A stretch of 58,876 nucleotides of DNA from an uncultured Streptococcus sp. (GCF_901875575.1 NZ_CABFMF010000004.1:1-58876), one strand, 5' to 3'. Shown: positions 17,000-26,036, counted from the first letter of the stretch. Numbers and translations: made by a program. Notes: generated by a model not told the origin, from the letters alone.

Positions 17000-17742
17000 T
17001 GATTAAGATTTCGAATTTAAGTAAATCCTTTTCAGGTCAGACCGTCTTGGATCATTTGAACTTGGATATCCAAAAAGGGGAAGTAGTGGCCTTGATTGGT
17101 TCTTCAGGTGCAGGGAAGTCAACTTTCCTACGTAGTCTCAACTATCTGGAAACACCAGATAGTGGTTCGATACAGATTGATGATTTTTCAGTTGATTTTT
17201 CTCAGATTAGCCAAGATCAAATATTAGCCCTTAGACGTAAACTATCCATGGTATTTCAACAGTTTAATCTGTTTGAACGCAGAACTGCACTTGACAATGT
17301 CAAGGAAGGCTTAGTAGTTGTTAAGAAATTATCAGATGAGGAAGCAACTAAGATTGCTAAGGAAGAGTTAGCTAAGGTAGGGCTTTCTGATAAAGAACAC
17401 CATTACCCTCGCCACCTATCTGGTGGACAAAAGCAACGGGTTGCCTTGGCGCGTGCCCTTGCTATGAAACCTGATGTTTTGCTTCTAGACGAGCCAACAT
17501 CAGCTCTCGATCCAGAATTAGTTGGAGAAGTTGAAAAATCTATTGCAGATGCAGCTAAATCTGGTCAAACCATGATTTTAGTTAGCCATGACATGTCTTT
17601 TGTAGCTCAAGTTGCTGATAAGATTTTATTCCTAGATAAGGGAAAAATTATTGAGTCAGGTACACCGGATCAAATCATCAACAATCCTAAAGAAGAACGG
17701 ACAAAAGAATTCTTCTCTAGTTACAAACGGACATATATTTGA
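16999..17742 (+). CDS. Polar amino acid ABC transporter, ATP-binding protein
   Basis: A 247-residue ATPase with Walker A GSSGAGKST, Q-loop QQFNLFER, signature LSGGQKQRVALARAL, Walker B LLLDEPTSALDPE and the H-loop LVSHDMSF. It shares one base with the permease stop codon, so the pair is translationally coupled. Substrate class is taken from similarity to GlnQ/TcyC-type proteins. Confidence 0.93.
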   Translation: MIKISNLSKSFSGQTVLDHLNLDIQKGEVVALIGSSGAGKSTFLRSLNYLETPDSGSIQIDDFSVDFSQISQDQILALRRKLSMVFQQFNLFERRTALDNVKEGLVVVKKLSDEEATKIAKEELAKVGLSDKEHHYPRHLSGGQKQRVALARALAMKPDVLLLDEPTSALDPELVGEVEKSIADAAKSGQTMILVSHDMSFVAQVADKILFLDKGKIIESGTPDQIINNPKEERTKEFFSSYKRTYI

Positions 17743-17757
17743 TATAATGGAAAGAAG

Positions 17758-17793
17758 AAAACTCAGTTAGATAGACTAGCTGAGTTTACTCTT
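17758..17793 (+). terminator. Terminator after the amino acid transporter
   Basis: AAACTCAG and CTGAGTTT form the stem with a further TAG/CTA pairing inside, then a T-rich stretch. A TATAAT just after the ATPase stop suggests a promoter for the next gene. Confidence 0.65.
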
Positions 17794-17819
17794 TAAAAAA
17801 GATAGAAATGAGAGAAATC

Positions 17820-18044
17820 ATGCTACTGCAATTGTTTTCTTTATATTTTGAGAGTTTAATTATAACAGCACTCTTAGTAGGGGGATTTTTAGGTATTTGG
17901 ATGGGATTAAGGATCATATCTAGAGTTGATAAGACTCCAGAGGATCGAAAAGCTCGTTTTTATGAGATGATCATGATTGGCGCTTTGGTTATTCCAGTAT
18001 TATCTTTTGCTGTTATGAGTTTGCTTTTGGTTTTCAAGGCATAA
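17820..18044 (+). CDS. DUF4059 small membrane protein
   Basis: A 74-residue protein with two hydrophobic helices (about residues 5-27 and 48-72) and a charged middle (RVDKTPEDRKARFYEM), matching the DUF4059 family of streptococci. Function is unknown. The ATG at 17820 gives the usual family N-terminus; an in-frame ATG 12 nt upstream is weaker. It precedes trxB by 65 bp. Confidence 0.75.
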   Translation: MLLQLFSLYFESLIITALLVGGFLGIWMGLRIISRVDKTPEDRKARFYEMIMIGALVIPVLSFAVMSLLLVFKA

Positions 18045-18109
18045 TACTTGCATGAATGATAAGAAAGAGTTAGAATAAAAATAGTTACAACAGGAAAGAA
18101 GGGATCAAA

Positions 18110-19021
18110 ATGTACGATACTATCATTATAGGTGCTGGACCTGCAGGAATGACTGCGGCCTTGTATGCTGCTCGTAGCAATCTGAAAGTTGCTCTCATTG
18201 AAGGTGGTTTACCAGGTGGACAGATGAACAATACATCGGATATCGAAAACTACCCAGGTTATGCCAATATCAGTGGACCAGAGTTAGCTGAAAAGATGTT
18301 TGAACCGCTTGAAAACCTTGGAGTGGAGCATATCTATGGTTATGTTGAAAATATAGAAGACCATGGTAATTTTAAGAAAGTGATTACAGATGGCCAATCA
18401 TACGATACACACACAGTTATCGTAGCGACTGGTTCTAAACATCGTCTTTTAGGAGTTCCAGGTGAAGAAGCACTCAACAGTCGTGGAGTTTCCTACTGTG
18501 CAGTCTGTGATGGAGCTTTCTTCCGTGACCAAGATTTGCTAGTAGTTGGTGGAGGGGATTCAGCAGTTGAAGAAGCGCTCTTCTTGACTCGTTTTGCTAA
18601 AACGGTTACCATTGTTCACCGTCGTGACCAACTTCGTGCCCAAAAGGTTTTACAAGATCGTGCCTTCGCTAATGAAAAAGTCAGCTTTATATGGGATTCT
18701 GTAGTTAAGGAAATCAAGGGTGAAAATAGAGTGGAGTCTGTCGTATTTGAAAATGTGAAAACAGGTCAAGTGACAGAGAAAGCCTTCGGTGGTGTCTTTA
18801 TCTATGTTGGTTTGGACCCTGTTAGCGATTTTGTTAAAGAATTAAATATTCAAGATCAGGCAGGCTGGATTGTGACAGATAACCACATGAAAACTGCAGT
18901 TGACGGTATCTTTGCGGTTGGAGATGTTCGCTTGAAAGATCTTCGTCAAGTAACAACAGCAGTTGGAGATGGAGCTATCGCTGGTCAAGAAGCTTATAAA
19001 TTTATCACAGAACATAGTTAA
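18110..19021 (+). CDS. trxB: Thioredoxin reductase
   Basis: A 303-residue FAD- and NADPH-dependent enzyme that reduces thioredoxin. It has the FAD motif IIGAGPAGMTAALYAARS, the redox disulfide CAVC in SYCAVCDGAFF, the NADPH motif VVGGGDSAVEEALFLT and the second FAD motif GIFAVGDVR. Length is usual for low molecular weight TrxB. Confidence 0.96.
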   Translation: MYDTIIIGAGPAGMTAALYAARSNLKVALIEGGLPGGQMNNTSDIENYPGYANISGPELAEKMFEPLENLGVEHIYGYVENIEDHGNFKKVITDGQSYDTHTVIVATGSKHRLLGVPGEEALNSRGVSYCAVCDGAFFRDQDLLVVGGGDSAVEEALFLTRFAKTVTIVHRRDQLRAQKVLQDRAFANEKVSFIWDSVVKEIKGENRVESVVFENVKTGQVTEKAFGGVFIYVGLDPVSDFVKELNIQDQAGWIVTDNHMKTAVDGIFAVGDVRLKDLRQVTTAVGDGAIAGQEAYKFITEHS

Positions 19022-19170
19022 TACACTTCGAAAATCTCTTCAAACCACGTCAGCTTCGCTTTGTTGTAGGTATGGTTATTGACTTCGTCAGTTCTATCCA
19101 CAACCTCAAAACAGTGTTTTGAGCTGTCTATGGCTAGCTTCCTAGTTTGCTCTTTGATTTTCATTGAGTA
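19022..19170 (+). repeat. RUP-like repeat element
   Basis: The ends are inverted repeats: TAC(A)CTTCGAAAATC on the left and GATTTTCATTGAGTA on the right. The interior includes ACCACGTCAGC, TGACTTCGTCAGT and CAAAACAGTGTTTTGAGC, all features of the pneumococcal RUP element, thought to be mobilised in trans by an IS630-type transposase. It sits directly after the trxB stop. A larger copy with extra internal units is at 30137-30376. Confidence 0.75.
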
Positions 19171-19177
19171 TAATCAT

Positions 19178-19214
19178 AAAAAAGTTTCCAATCAGATGAC
19201 TGGAAACTTTTTTA
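19178..19214. terminator. Bidirectional terminator between trxB and rlmB
   Basis: AAAAAAGTTTCCA (19178-19190) pairs with TGGAAACTTTTTT (19201-19213); it overlaps the rlmB stop and can serve both converging genes. Confidence 0.8.
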
Positions 19215-19940
19215 TAGTCTATTTCGAAATACTTCATACATAAGAATAGCTGCAGCAACACTGGCATTGAGGCTCTGAACATGGCCGTTCATTGGAATAG
19301 TAATCATCTCATCTACTTGTTTTTTGATGTTACTAGAGATTCCTTTTCCTTCATTTCCGATGATGAGAGCCAGTTTACCTTGAGTGTTCCATTTGTGACA
19401 CGGAGTACCGTTCATATCGGTTCCGAAAATCCAGAAACCTTGCTCCTTGAGTTTATCCAAAGTTTGACTAAGGTTGGTCACTCTTGCAATAGGTACGTGT
19501 TCAATGGCCCCTGTCGCAGTTTTAGCAACGACCGGAGTCACACCTACAGCTCGGTGTTTAGGAATGATAACCCCTGAAACATTAGTCGCATCTGCTGTTC
19601 TTAGTATAGAGCCTAGATTGTGGGGATCAGTCAGACCATCCAGAATAATTAGAAGTGGATTTTCCACTTTCTCTGTTTGGGCAAGGATTTGATCTAATTC
19701 ACTATAAGCAAATTCAGAAACTCTTAGGACAAAACCTTGATGAACAGAACCTTCAGTCATCTCAGAGAGTGATTTTTTAGAAGTCCAAGAAATGGAAACT
19801 TTTTTTTCAGTGGCTAATTCTTTGACCTTTTCAACATTTTTACCTCGGAGATCTTCTTGGAGGTAGAGTTTGTTTCCAGTATTTGCAAGGAGGGCTTCAG
19901 TAACGGCATGGACGCCATAGACAATATCGTTTGTTTTCAT
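19212..19940 (-). CDS. rlmB: 23S rRNA 2'-O-methyltransferase, TrmH group 3
   Basis: A 242-residue SPOUT methyltransferase. It has the substrate-binding N-terminal domain (YGVHAVTEALLA) and knot motifs NLGSILRTADATNVSGVI, IIGNEGKGIS and VQSLNASVAAAILMYE. RlmB methylates G2251 in E. coli 23S rRNA; the exact target here is assumed. The ATG at 19940 lies 6 nt after an extended -10 TGTTATAAT on the minus strand, without a Shine-Dalgarno site, so the message may be leaderless. An in-frame ATG at 19958 lies upstream of the -10 box and would not be transcribed. Confidence 0.85.
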   Translation of the reverse strand: MKTNDIVYGVHAVTEALLANTGNKLYLQEDLRGKNVEKVKELATEKKVSISWTSKKSLSEMTEGSVHQGFVLRVSEFAYSELDQILAQTEKVENPLLIILDGLTDPHNLGSILRTADATNVSGVIIPKHRAVGVTPVVAKTATGAIEHVPIARVTNLSQTLDKLKEQGFWIFGTDMNGTPCHKWNTQGKLALIIGNEGKGISSNIKKQVDEMITIPMNGHVQSLNASVAAAILMYEVFRNRL

Positions 19941-19954
19941 GCCCTTATTATAAC

Positions 19955-19980
19955 ACAAAATCCCGCTTGTTAACGGGATT
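19955..19980 (-). terminator. Terminator after def
   Basis: On the minus strand AATCCCG and CGGGATT pair around an 8-nt loop, followed by TTTTGTG. The rlmB promoter begins directly behind it. Confidence 0.7.
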
Positions 19981-19988
19981 TTATTTCT

Positions 19989-20600
19989 TTATTCAAGAAT
20001 AAGCAGTCCTTCTTTGACTGCAAATGGATTTTTTTCATTGATACGGTCGTAGAACATAACACCGTTGATGTGGTCAATTTCATGTTGGACAACGATAGAA
20101 TTATAACCTTTGAGTTTGATGCGGTGTTTTTCTCCGTCTTTATCAAAATAGTCAACAGTGACACGGGCATGGCGAACAACATAGCCTGGCACGTTACGGT
20201 CAACAGATAAGCACCCCTCCCCTTCACCAAGAGCAGCATCTTGAACTGAGTGGGATACAATTTTGGGATTGTACATGATAGCTTGCAAGTCATAGGCTTC
20301 TTGAGGAGTCTCTCCCTCTTCAACAATATTAGGAACCAAGACAGCAATGATCCGTTTTGAGATATCCAATTGAGGAGCAGCTAGGCCGACACCACCACGT
20401 AATCCCATCTTTTCAGCCATGACAGGATCTTGAGAATGCTTGAGGAATTGCATCATCTTTTCACCAAGGATAATTTCTTGATCAGATAAAGGGAAAGTTA
20501 CTTCCTCAGCAACAGCGCGAAGAGTTGGATTCCCCTCGCGGATAATATCGTTCATATCGATTAAATGAGCAGCTTTTGTAATACGTTCTATAGCAGACAT
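19989..20600 (-). CDS. def: Peptide deformylase
   Basis: A 203-residue metalloenzyme that removes the formyl group from nascent proteins. The three family motifs are present: GVGLAAPQ, EGCLSV (metal Cys) and QHEIDHINGV (metal His pair and catalytic Glu). The length is that of Gram-positive type 2 deformylase. The ATG at 20600 follows GAAAGGAG; longer in-frame starts reach 20636 but lack a site. Confidence 0.96.
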   Translation of the reverse strand: MSAIERITKAAHLIDMNDIIREGNPTLRAVAEEVTFPLSDQEIILGEKMMQFLKHSQDPVMAEKMGLRGGVGLAAPQLDISKRIIAVLVPNIVEEGETPQEAYDLQAIMYNPKIVSHSVQDAALGEGEGCLSVDRNVPGYVVRHARVTVDYFDKDGEKHRIKLKGYNSIVVQHEIDHINGVMFYDRINEKNPFAVKEGLLILE

Positions 20601-20771
20601 GTTCTCTCCTTTCATTACCTCTACATGATAACACAAAATAAGGAGGATTGAAAGTGTTTCGATGCAGTGATTTTTAGATAATAGTTAGTAGAATGAATTG
20701 AACTGTGTAAGAATCTCTTAACTGTGATATAATAAAGAAAAAGGCTTGCATAAGAAAGTAGGGAAATCAAT

Positions 20772-22094
20772 ATGCAAAGAAGACAAGATAGACACCAAGC
20801 AGAAGCAGTTTTAGGATTTATACGGAAGATTGTAGATTTCTTCAGGCGTTATAGCAGGTGGAGTAATAAAGGTTTTGTCGTAGTTCTTTTAGTGGCAGTC
20901 TTTCTATCAATGGGCTTAGTGTTACTTTTTGAGAGTTTCAATGGCATGCCTTTGGCTAGTCAAAAACGCAATACTTTCACTCAAGAGGAAACTAAGAAAA
21001 ACCAAGAAGCTAAGAAACAGGACGAAGAAACAAGTGCCCGTATTATGGCCCATGGAGATTTACTTTACCATGATATTATTTATATGTCAGCTAAAAAAGA
21101 AGATGGTAGCTATGATTTTCATGAGAATTTTGAGTACGTTACTCCTTGGCTTAAACAGGCAGATTTGGCTATAGGTGATTTTGAAGGGACCATTAATAAA
21201 GATCATTATTTAGCGGGCTATCCTTTATTTAATGCTCCTACCCAAGTGATGGATGCTATTAAGGATGCAGGATATCATGTTTTGGATTTGGCTCATAATC
21301 ATATTTTAGATTCACAAATCGAGGGTGTTATTTCAACAGCAGATACGATTGAAAAGGCAGGTATAACGCCAATTGGAGTATACACTCATGAGCCACGTGA
21401 TAAGGCTCCTCTTGTCATCAAAGAAGTAAATGGTATTAAAGTGGCTTTATTAGCTTACTCTTATGGTTTCAATGGAATTGAGCAAAATTTGTCTCAAGAA
21501 GATTATAATCGCTATCTTTCTGACTTGAATGAAGAAAAGATGAAGGCTGAGATTGAACGAGCTGAAAAAGAGGCAGATATTACAATTATTATGCCTCAGA
21601 TGGGGGTAGAATATCGCATAGAACCTACTGAAGAGCAGAAGGCTCTCTACCACAAAATGATTGACTGGGGGGCTGATATTATCTTTGGAGGTCATCCGCA
21701 CGTAGTTGAACCATCTGAAACGGTTGAAAAAGATGGAGATAAAAAATTGATTATCTACTCTATGGGGAATTTTATTTCGAATCAACGGATTGAAACGATG
21801 ACTGGTGTAGAAAATGCCAAGTGGACTGAGCGGGGTGTTCTTATGGATGTAACACTTAAGAAAAAAGCTGGCAAGACTAGCATTGAGACTGCTCAAGCCC
21901 ACCCTACATGGGTAAATCGTAGGCCTAAAGGGACATTTTCTCCAGAAGGGTATCCTCTTTATCATTATCAGACCTATATTTTGGAAGACTTTATAGAGGG
22001 TGGTAAACATCGTGACCTGTTAGATGCTGCTACCAAGGAACGGATTGATACAGCTTACAAAGAGATGAATGAACATGTAGGATTGAAGTGGTAG
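20772..22094 (+). CDS. CapA family protein
   Basis: A 440-residue protein with an N-terminal membrane anchor (about residues 35-57) and an extracytoplasmic metallophosphatase-like PGA_cap domain. Motifs are AHGDLLYHD, IGDFEGTI, VLDLAHNHILD and the FGGHPHVVEPSE plus YSMGNFISNQ block. CapA of Bacillus takes part in poly-gamma-glutamate capsule production, but no partner genes for that polymer are here, so the role is open. An extended -10 (TGATATAAT) ends at 20733. Confidence 0.85.
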   Translation: MQRRQDRHQAEAVLGFIRKIVDFFRRYSRWSNKGFVVVLLVAVFLSMGLVLLFESFNGMPLASQKRNTFTQEETKKNQEAKKQDEETSARIMAHGDLLYHDIIYMSAKKEDGSYDFHENFEYVTPWLKQADLAIGDFEGTINKDHYLAGYPLFNAPTQVMDAIKDAGYHVLDLAHNHILDSQIEGVISTADTIEKAGITPIGVYTHEPRDKAPLVIKEVNGIKVALLAYSYGFNGIEQNLSQEDYNRYLSDLNEEKMKAEIERAEKEADITIIMPQMGVEYRIEPTEEQKALYHKMIDWGADIIFGGHPHVVEPSETVEKDGDKKLIIYSMGNFISNQRIETMTGVENAKWTERGVLMDVTLKKKAGKTSIETAQAHPTWVNRRPKGTFSPEGYPLYHYQTYILEDFIEGGKHRDLLDAATKERIDTAYKEMNEHVGLKW

Positions 22095-22118
22095 TAAGAG
22101 TAACTACGAGGAATGAAG

Positions 22119-22958
22119 ATGGACATTAAAGTAATTGCGACAGATATGGATGGTACTTTGCTAGATGCTAAAGGGCAAATGGACCTTCCGCGTTTAGAAA
22201 AGATTCTGGATCAGTTGGATCAAAGGGGTATTCGTTTTGTCATTGCGACAGGAAACGAAGTATACCGCATGAGAGAATTACTAGATCATTTAGTTGATAG
22301 AGTGGTGCTAGTTGTTGCTAATGGCGCACGAATATTTGACGGTAATCAGTTAATTCAAGCGCAGACGTGGGATGATAGAATAGTTGAAAAAGCTATCGCT
22401 TATTTTAATGACAGAGCTTGTCAAGACCAATTTGTCGTAACATCTATGAACGGCAGCTTTGTTAAAGAAGGAACTGTATTTACAGATTTAGAGAGCTTTA
22501 TGACTCCGGAAATGATTGAGAAATTTTATCAACGTATGCATTTTGTCAAGGAATTGAAGCCGGAACTCTTTGGTGGCGTACTAAAAATGAGTATGGTAGT
22601 TGGTGAAGAACGCTCTGATGCCGTACTAACAGAAATCAATGATTTATTTGGTGGATATGTTAGAGCGGTATCAAGTGGCTTTGGCTGCATTGATATTCTA
22701 CAGGATGGTATCCACAAGGCATGGGGATTGGAAGAATTACTCAAGCGTTGGAACTTGAAAGCCCAACAAATCATGGCATTTGGTGATAGTGAAAATGATG
22801 TTGAAATGCTTGAAATGGCTGGTATTGCTTATGCTATGGGAAATGCAGATGACAAGGCTAAGGCTGTTGCAACAGCTCTAGCACCAGCCAACAGCCAAGG
22901 GGGAGTCTATCAAGTTCTAGAAAAATGGTTAGTGGATGATGAACATGCAACAGTTTAA
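22119..22958 (+). CDS. HAD superfamily phosphatase, Cof type
   Basis: A 279-residue HAD IIB (Cof-like) hydrolase. Motif I is ATDMDGTLLDAKG with the Asp nucleophile, motif II is in FVIATGNE, and motif IV is MAFGDSENDVEMLEMAG. Such enzymes dephosphorylate sugar phosphates or flavin and vitamin B6 phosphates; the substrate is unknown. The start at 22119 has GAGG 7 nt upstream and is preferred over ATG 22113, which is too close to that site. Only 24 bp separate it from the CapA-like gene. Confidence 0.88.
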   Translation: MDIKVIATDMDGTLLDAKGQMDLPRLEKILDQLDQRGIRFVIATGNEVYRMRELLDHLVDRVVLVVANGARIFDGNQLIQAQTWDDRIVEKAIAYFNDRACQDQFVVTSMNGSFVKEGTVFTDLESFMTPEMIEKFYQRMHFVKELKPELFGGVLKMSMVVGEERSDAVLTEINDLFGGYVRAVSSGFGCIDILQDGIHKAWGLEELLKRWNLKAQQIMAFGDSENDVEMLEMAGIAYAMGNADDKAKAVATALAPANSQGGVYQVLEKWLVDDEHATV

Positions 22959-23064
22959 GGATAATAAATAATTGATCGAATATAGCATTTCGAATTTATA
23001 GTTTATGTTTTCAACTATTTCTTCTTGGAAGGTTTCCGGACAATCAGAATGAGAGCTTAATTAG

Positions 23065-23103
23065 AAAGTTATCAGATCTTATAAGAGATGATAACTTTTT
23101 TTT
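23065..23103 (+). terminator. Terminator before the IS200-like element
   Basis: AAAGTTATCA (23065-23074) pairs with TGATAACTTT (23089-23098) and a T-run follows. Confidence 0.75.
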
Positions 23104-23104
23104 A

Positions 23105-23865
23105 TTATGCGACTATTAGTCCGTCTCGCTCCGTTAGGTGCGAGACAAAAAACCACCCGCTATGCGGGTGCGCGTCGAAGGTTATACCAAAAAAACTCCA
23201 AACGCGATACAATAAAGGTGTTCAAGCCAATTGTAAAGCGAAAGGAGAAAAATATGGCACAAAAGGCACATAGTTTATCACACACAAAGTGGATGTGTAA
23301 ATATCACATTGTGTTCACCCCTAAGTATAGACGAAAAGTCATTTATAATCAATATCGAAGTAGTTTAGGCGAAATATTTCATCGCTTGTGTAGTTATAAA
23401 GGAGTTGAAATTATCGAGGGTCACTTAATGCCAGACCATGTACACATGTTAGTAAGTATTCCACCAAGGATAAGTGTTTCGAGTTTCATGGGTTATTTAA
23501 AAGGAAAAAGTGCACTCATGATGTTTGACAAACACGCCAATCTCAAGTACAAGTTTGGGAATCGGCATTTCTGGGCAGAAGGTTATTATGTAAGTACGGT
23601 GGGACTCAATGAAGCCACAATTAAGAAATATATCCAAGATCAGGAAAAGCATGATATAGCACTAGATAAATTAAGTGTAAAAGAATATGAGGATCCCTTT
23701 AGGGATAGTGGTAAGTAATACTAAAGCCTCTTTGAGAGGCAAGTGACGAGTCAATATCAATCAGGCTTGAACAACGTGAAAGCCAGCGTCTTTAGGCGCT
23801 GGCTGGTAATTTGGGCTTATAGCCCTGGTACAAACCACCCGTTTGACGGGTGGTCATGATTTTGA
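23105..23865 (+). mobile_element. IS200/IS605-type insertion sequence
   Basis: The element holds one tnpA gene and has no terminal inverted repeats, but small hairpins near both ends: ACCCGC/GCGGGT near 23155-23170 on the left, and AGCCAGCG/CGCTGGCT near 23781-23805 and ACCACCCGT/ACGGGTGGT near 23834-23856 on the right. Subterminal hairpins recognised as single strands are typical of IS200. There is no tnpB. Outer ends are estimated to within about 10 bp. It lies directly upstream of the ssrA promoter. Confidence 0.8.
23254..23718 (+). CDS. tnpA: IS200-like transposase TnpA
   Basis: A 154-residue single-strand transposase of the Y1/HUH class. The HUH motif is in MPDHVHMLVSIPP and the nucleophilic Tyr lies in KKYIQDQEKHD near the C-terminus; WAEGYYVSTVG is also typical. 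Length is that of a complete IS200 TnpA, so it may be active. The start at 23254 follows AAAGGAG; the longer in-frame extension (from 23107) runs through the left-end hairpin and is not real. Confidence 0.9.
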   Translation: MAQKAHSLSHTKWMCKYHIVFTPKYRRKVIYNQYRSSLGEIFHRLCSYKGVEIIEGHLMPDHVHMLVSIPPRISVSSFMGYLKGKSALMMFDKHANLKYKFGNRHFWAEGYYVSTVGLNEATIKKYIQDQEKHDIALDKLSVKEYEDPFRDSGK

Positions 23866-23872
23866 CTTTATT

Positions 23873-23901
23873 TTGCTTTTTTACTTTAGATAGGGTATAA
23901 T
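23873..23901 (+). promoter_or_regulatory. Promoter of ssrA
   Basis: TTGCTT (23873-23878), 17-nt spacer, TATAAT (23896-23901). The right hairpin of the IS ends only about 17 bp before the -35 box. Confidence 0.75.
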
Positions 23902-23917
23902 AGTCTTATTGTCTTTA

Positions 23918-24263
23918 GGGGTCGTTACGGATTCGACAGGCATTATGAGGCATATTTTGCGACTCATCGGCAGATGTAAAAATGCCAGTTAAATATAACT
24001 GCAAAAAATAACACTTCTTACGCTTTAGCTGCCTAAAAACCAGCAGGCGTGACCCGATTTGAATTGCTCGTGTTCAATGACAGGTCTTATTATTAGCGAG
24101 ATACGATCAGGCCTTGTCTAGAGGTTTGATAAGAGATTAATAGACTCGCAGTTCCTAGGCTTGAGTTATGTGTCGAGGAGTTGTTAAAACAATACATAAC
24201 CTATGGTTGTAGACAAATATGTTGGCAGGTGTTTGGACGTGGGTTCGACTCCCACCGGCTCCA
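23918..24263 (+). ncRNA. ssrA: Transfer-messenger RNA (tmRNA)
   Basis: The 5' end GGGGTCGTTACGGATTCGACAGG and 3' end with the T-arm GGTTCGACTCCCACC and encoded CCA form the tRNA-like part. The resume codon GCA begins the tag frame, which reads AKNNTSYALAA followed by TAA, the known streptococcal tag for SsrA-directed proteolysis. About 346 nt long. It rescues stalled ribosomes with SmpB. Confidence 0.97.
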
Positions 24264-24562
24264 TTATTCCTTTGCATTCTTTTGCAAAAATTGGTGAAAC
24301 GTTGTTAAATCAACGTTTTTTATTTTTGTCCTTGGTATTCCTTAGTATTCTTTTGCGAAAAAGGGAGTCACAAAAGGAGTTACAAAAAGGAGGCGAACCT
24401 CCTTAAAAATCAATACAATTCGCAAAGCGTTCTCCGATATCTTTTTGTTTATTGTATTTCTCACAAAATGAATTTGTAAATCCAATAAAATATCTATCTG
24501 ATTTATTTTGATACTAATTGAAATATTTAAAGAAGTTTTTTACTTCTCTGTTTAAGTTGTAT
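24264..24562. other. Spacer after ssrA: terminator, repeats and possible decayed coding remnant
   Basis: AACGTTG (24298-24304) pairs with CAACGTT (24311-24317) before a T-run, which ends ssrA. Just after the tmRNA, ATTCCTTTGCATTCTTTTGC is imperfectly repeated near 24338-24357. On the minus strand a short open stretch of 36 codons ending CIDF-stop lies at about 24409-24519, with no start codon. Because ssrA is a common integration site, these may be remains of an integrated element, but no second tmRNA 3' end is visible. Confidence 0.4.
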
Positions 24563-24594
24563 CAAAAAGACAGTAGATTTAACTTTCTACTGTC
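24563..24594 (-). terminator. Terminator after uraA
   Basis: GACAGTAGA (24569-24577) pairs with TCTACTGTC (24586-24594); on the minus strand it is followed by TTTTTG. Confidence 0.75.
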
Positions 24595-24619
24595 TATCTT
24601 TATTTTAAAAACTTTAAAT

Positions 24620-25903
24620 TTAATCTTTATTTTCGTATGGCAAGATCAAGTTCAAGATGATTCCTGTCATGGCTGAAAGGGCAGTACCTGAAAGTGTAAC
24701 TGGACCGAGTTTAAGGATAGCTCCTCCAAGTCCAAGGACCAACATAGCACTTGCGATGATTAGGTTACGCATTTGACCGAAATCAACACGTTCTTTGATT
24801 AAGACTTTCAAACCGTTGCTGGCGATAACACCATAGAGAAGGATTGACATACCACCAAGTACAGCATTTGGGATTGTAGAAATCAAGGCAGTGAATTTAC
24901 CAAGGAAGCTAAGGGCAATCGCGATAAAGGCAGCGTTACGGATAACTGAGACAGAAGCGATACGAGTCATACCGATAACTCCTGTATTTTCTCCGTAAGT
25001 AGTATTGGCTGGTCCACCTAAGAAGGCAGATACAGAAGTTGCGATACCGTCACCAAGAAGAGTGCGGTGAAGACCTGGTTCTTTCAAGAATTGACGGCCA
25101 CAAATTTGACCCAAAACAGTATGATCTCCGATATGTTCAGAAATTGTTACGATAGCGATTGGTAGGATAGCGATTGTTTCAGGACCGAAGTATAGGCTAT
25201 ACTCTTCAAAGGCACCACCTGTGCTAAATGGGAAGTAGAAACCAGGAATTTCAAACCAGTTAGCTTTAAGAACTGGTGTAAAGTCAACCAAGCCAAGAGT
25301 TAGTGCGAAGAGGTAACCACCGATAATGGCAAAGAGGAATGGAATGATTCGTAGGAATCCTTTACCTTTAGTATTAATAAAGGCAGCAATAAGGAAAGTA
25401 ACGACTGCCACAAGAGCATTCTTCCAATTTCCATCAGCAACTAAACCGGCATTTGTTACAGCTGAACTTGCAAGACCAAGACCAATAACGATAATCATTG
25501 GACCAATGATGATAGGAGGTAAGAGTTTATCAATCCATTTTGTACCTGCAAAACGAACACCAGCAGCAACGAGGACATAGATAAAACCTGTTAGGATAAC
25601 CCCTGTTTGAGCAGCTGATACATCCCCTCCTAATTCCTTCATAGCTAGGGACATAGCTGTGATAAAGGCAAATGATGATCCTAGATAAACTGGAACTCTA
25701 AAACCAGTTGCGATCATATAGATGAGTGTTCCAACACCCGAAGCAAAAAGGGCAACAGATACAGGCATTCCCAAAATCAAGGGTACCAAGATGGTCGCAC
25801 CAAACATGGCGAAAACGTGTTGGAAGCTAAGGAGAATTCCTTTTCCAGTCGAAGGACGTTGGTCAACGTCTAGTAACAAATCAACAGTTGATTCTTGTTT
25901 CAT
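24620..25903 (-). CDS. uraA: Uracil permease
   Basis: A 427-residue nucleobase/cation symporter (NCS2 family) with about 14 membrane segments, importing uracil with protons. Recognisable are FQHVFAMFGATILVP, YLGSSFAFI, the substrate-site Glu in ISEHIGDHTVLG and GGPANTTYGENTGVIGMT. The ATG at 25903 with GTGAGG upstream gives MKQESTVDLLLDV; the longer frame from 25927 enters the attenuator. Expression is controlled by a PyrR attenuator, linking uracil uptake to the pyr operon at 32 kb. Confidence 0.95.
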   Translation of the reverse strand: MKQESTVDLLLDVDQRPSTGKGILLSFQHVFAMFGATILVPLILGMPVSVALFASGVGTLIYMIATGFRVPVYLGSSFAFITAMSLAMKELGGDVSAAQTGVILTGFIYVLVAAGVRFAGTKWIDKLLPPIIIGPMIIVIGLGLASSAVTNAGLVADGNWKNALVAVVTFLIAAFINTKGKGFLRIIPFLFAIIGGYLFALTLGLVDFTPVLKANWFEIPGFYFPFSTGGAFEEYSLYFGPETIAILPIAIVTISEHIGDHTVLGQICGRQFLKEPGLHRTLLGDGIATSVSAFLGGPANTTYGENTGVIGMTRIASVSVIRNAAFIAIALSFLGKFTALISTIPNAVLGGMSILLYGVIASNGLKVLIKERVDFGQMRNLIIASAMLVLGLGGAILKLGPVTLSGTALSAMTGIILNLILPYENKD

Positions 25904-25925
25904 ATAAACCTCACTTTTGGGCATC

Positions 25926-26036
25926 AAAAAGAGCCCATTATTTTACAGCAATAGGCCCTCAGAGTAAGACTTCTCTAAAATCTAGACTTTAAAGAGTTTC
26001 AAGTATTTCTGCGTCTTCGTCACCTCACGGGATGAC
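25926..26036 (-). promoter_or_regulatory. PyrR attenuator of uraA
   Basis: On the minus strand the conserved PyrR-binding loop GTCATCCCGTGAGGTGA lies at about 26020-26036. A terminator stem GAGGGCCTATT/AATAATGGGCTC (25931-25960) with a T-run follows. With UMP, PyrR binding favours this terminator. The same TCCCGTGAGG core appears in the pyrR leader. Confidence 0.85.

Noticed and set aside
21450..22010. 186-codon minus-strand frame within the CapA-like gene
   Set aside because: Antisense shadow of a clear coding region; composition is not protein-like and no start signals are seen.
23107..23253. N-terminal extension of TnpA
   Set aside because: It covers the IS left-end hairpin; the start at 23254 has a good ribosome binding site and the usual IS200 N-terminus.
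24203..24406. 67-codon frame starting inside ssrA
   Set aside because: It begins within the tmRNA 3' region and reads over the ssrA terminator; not a gene.
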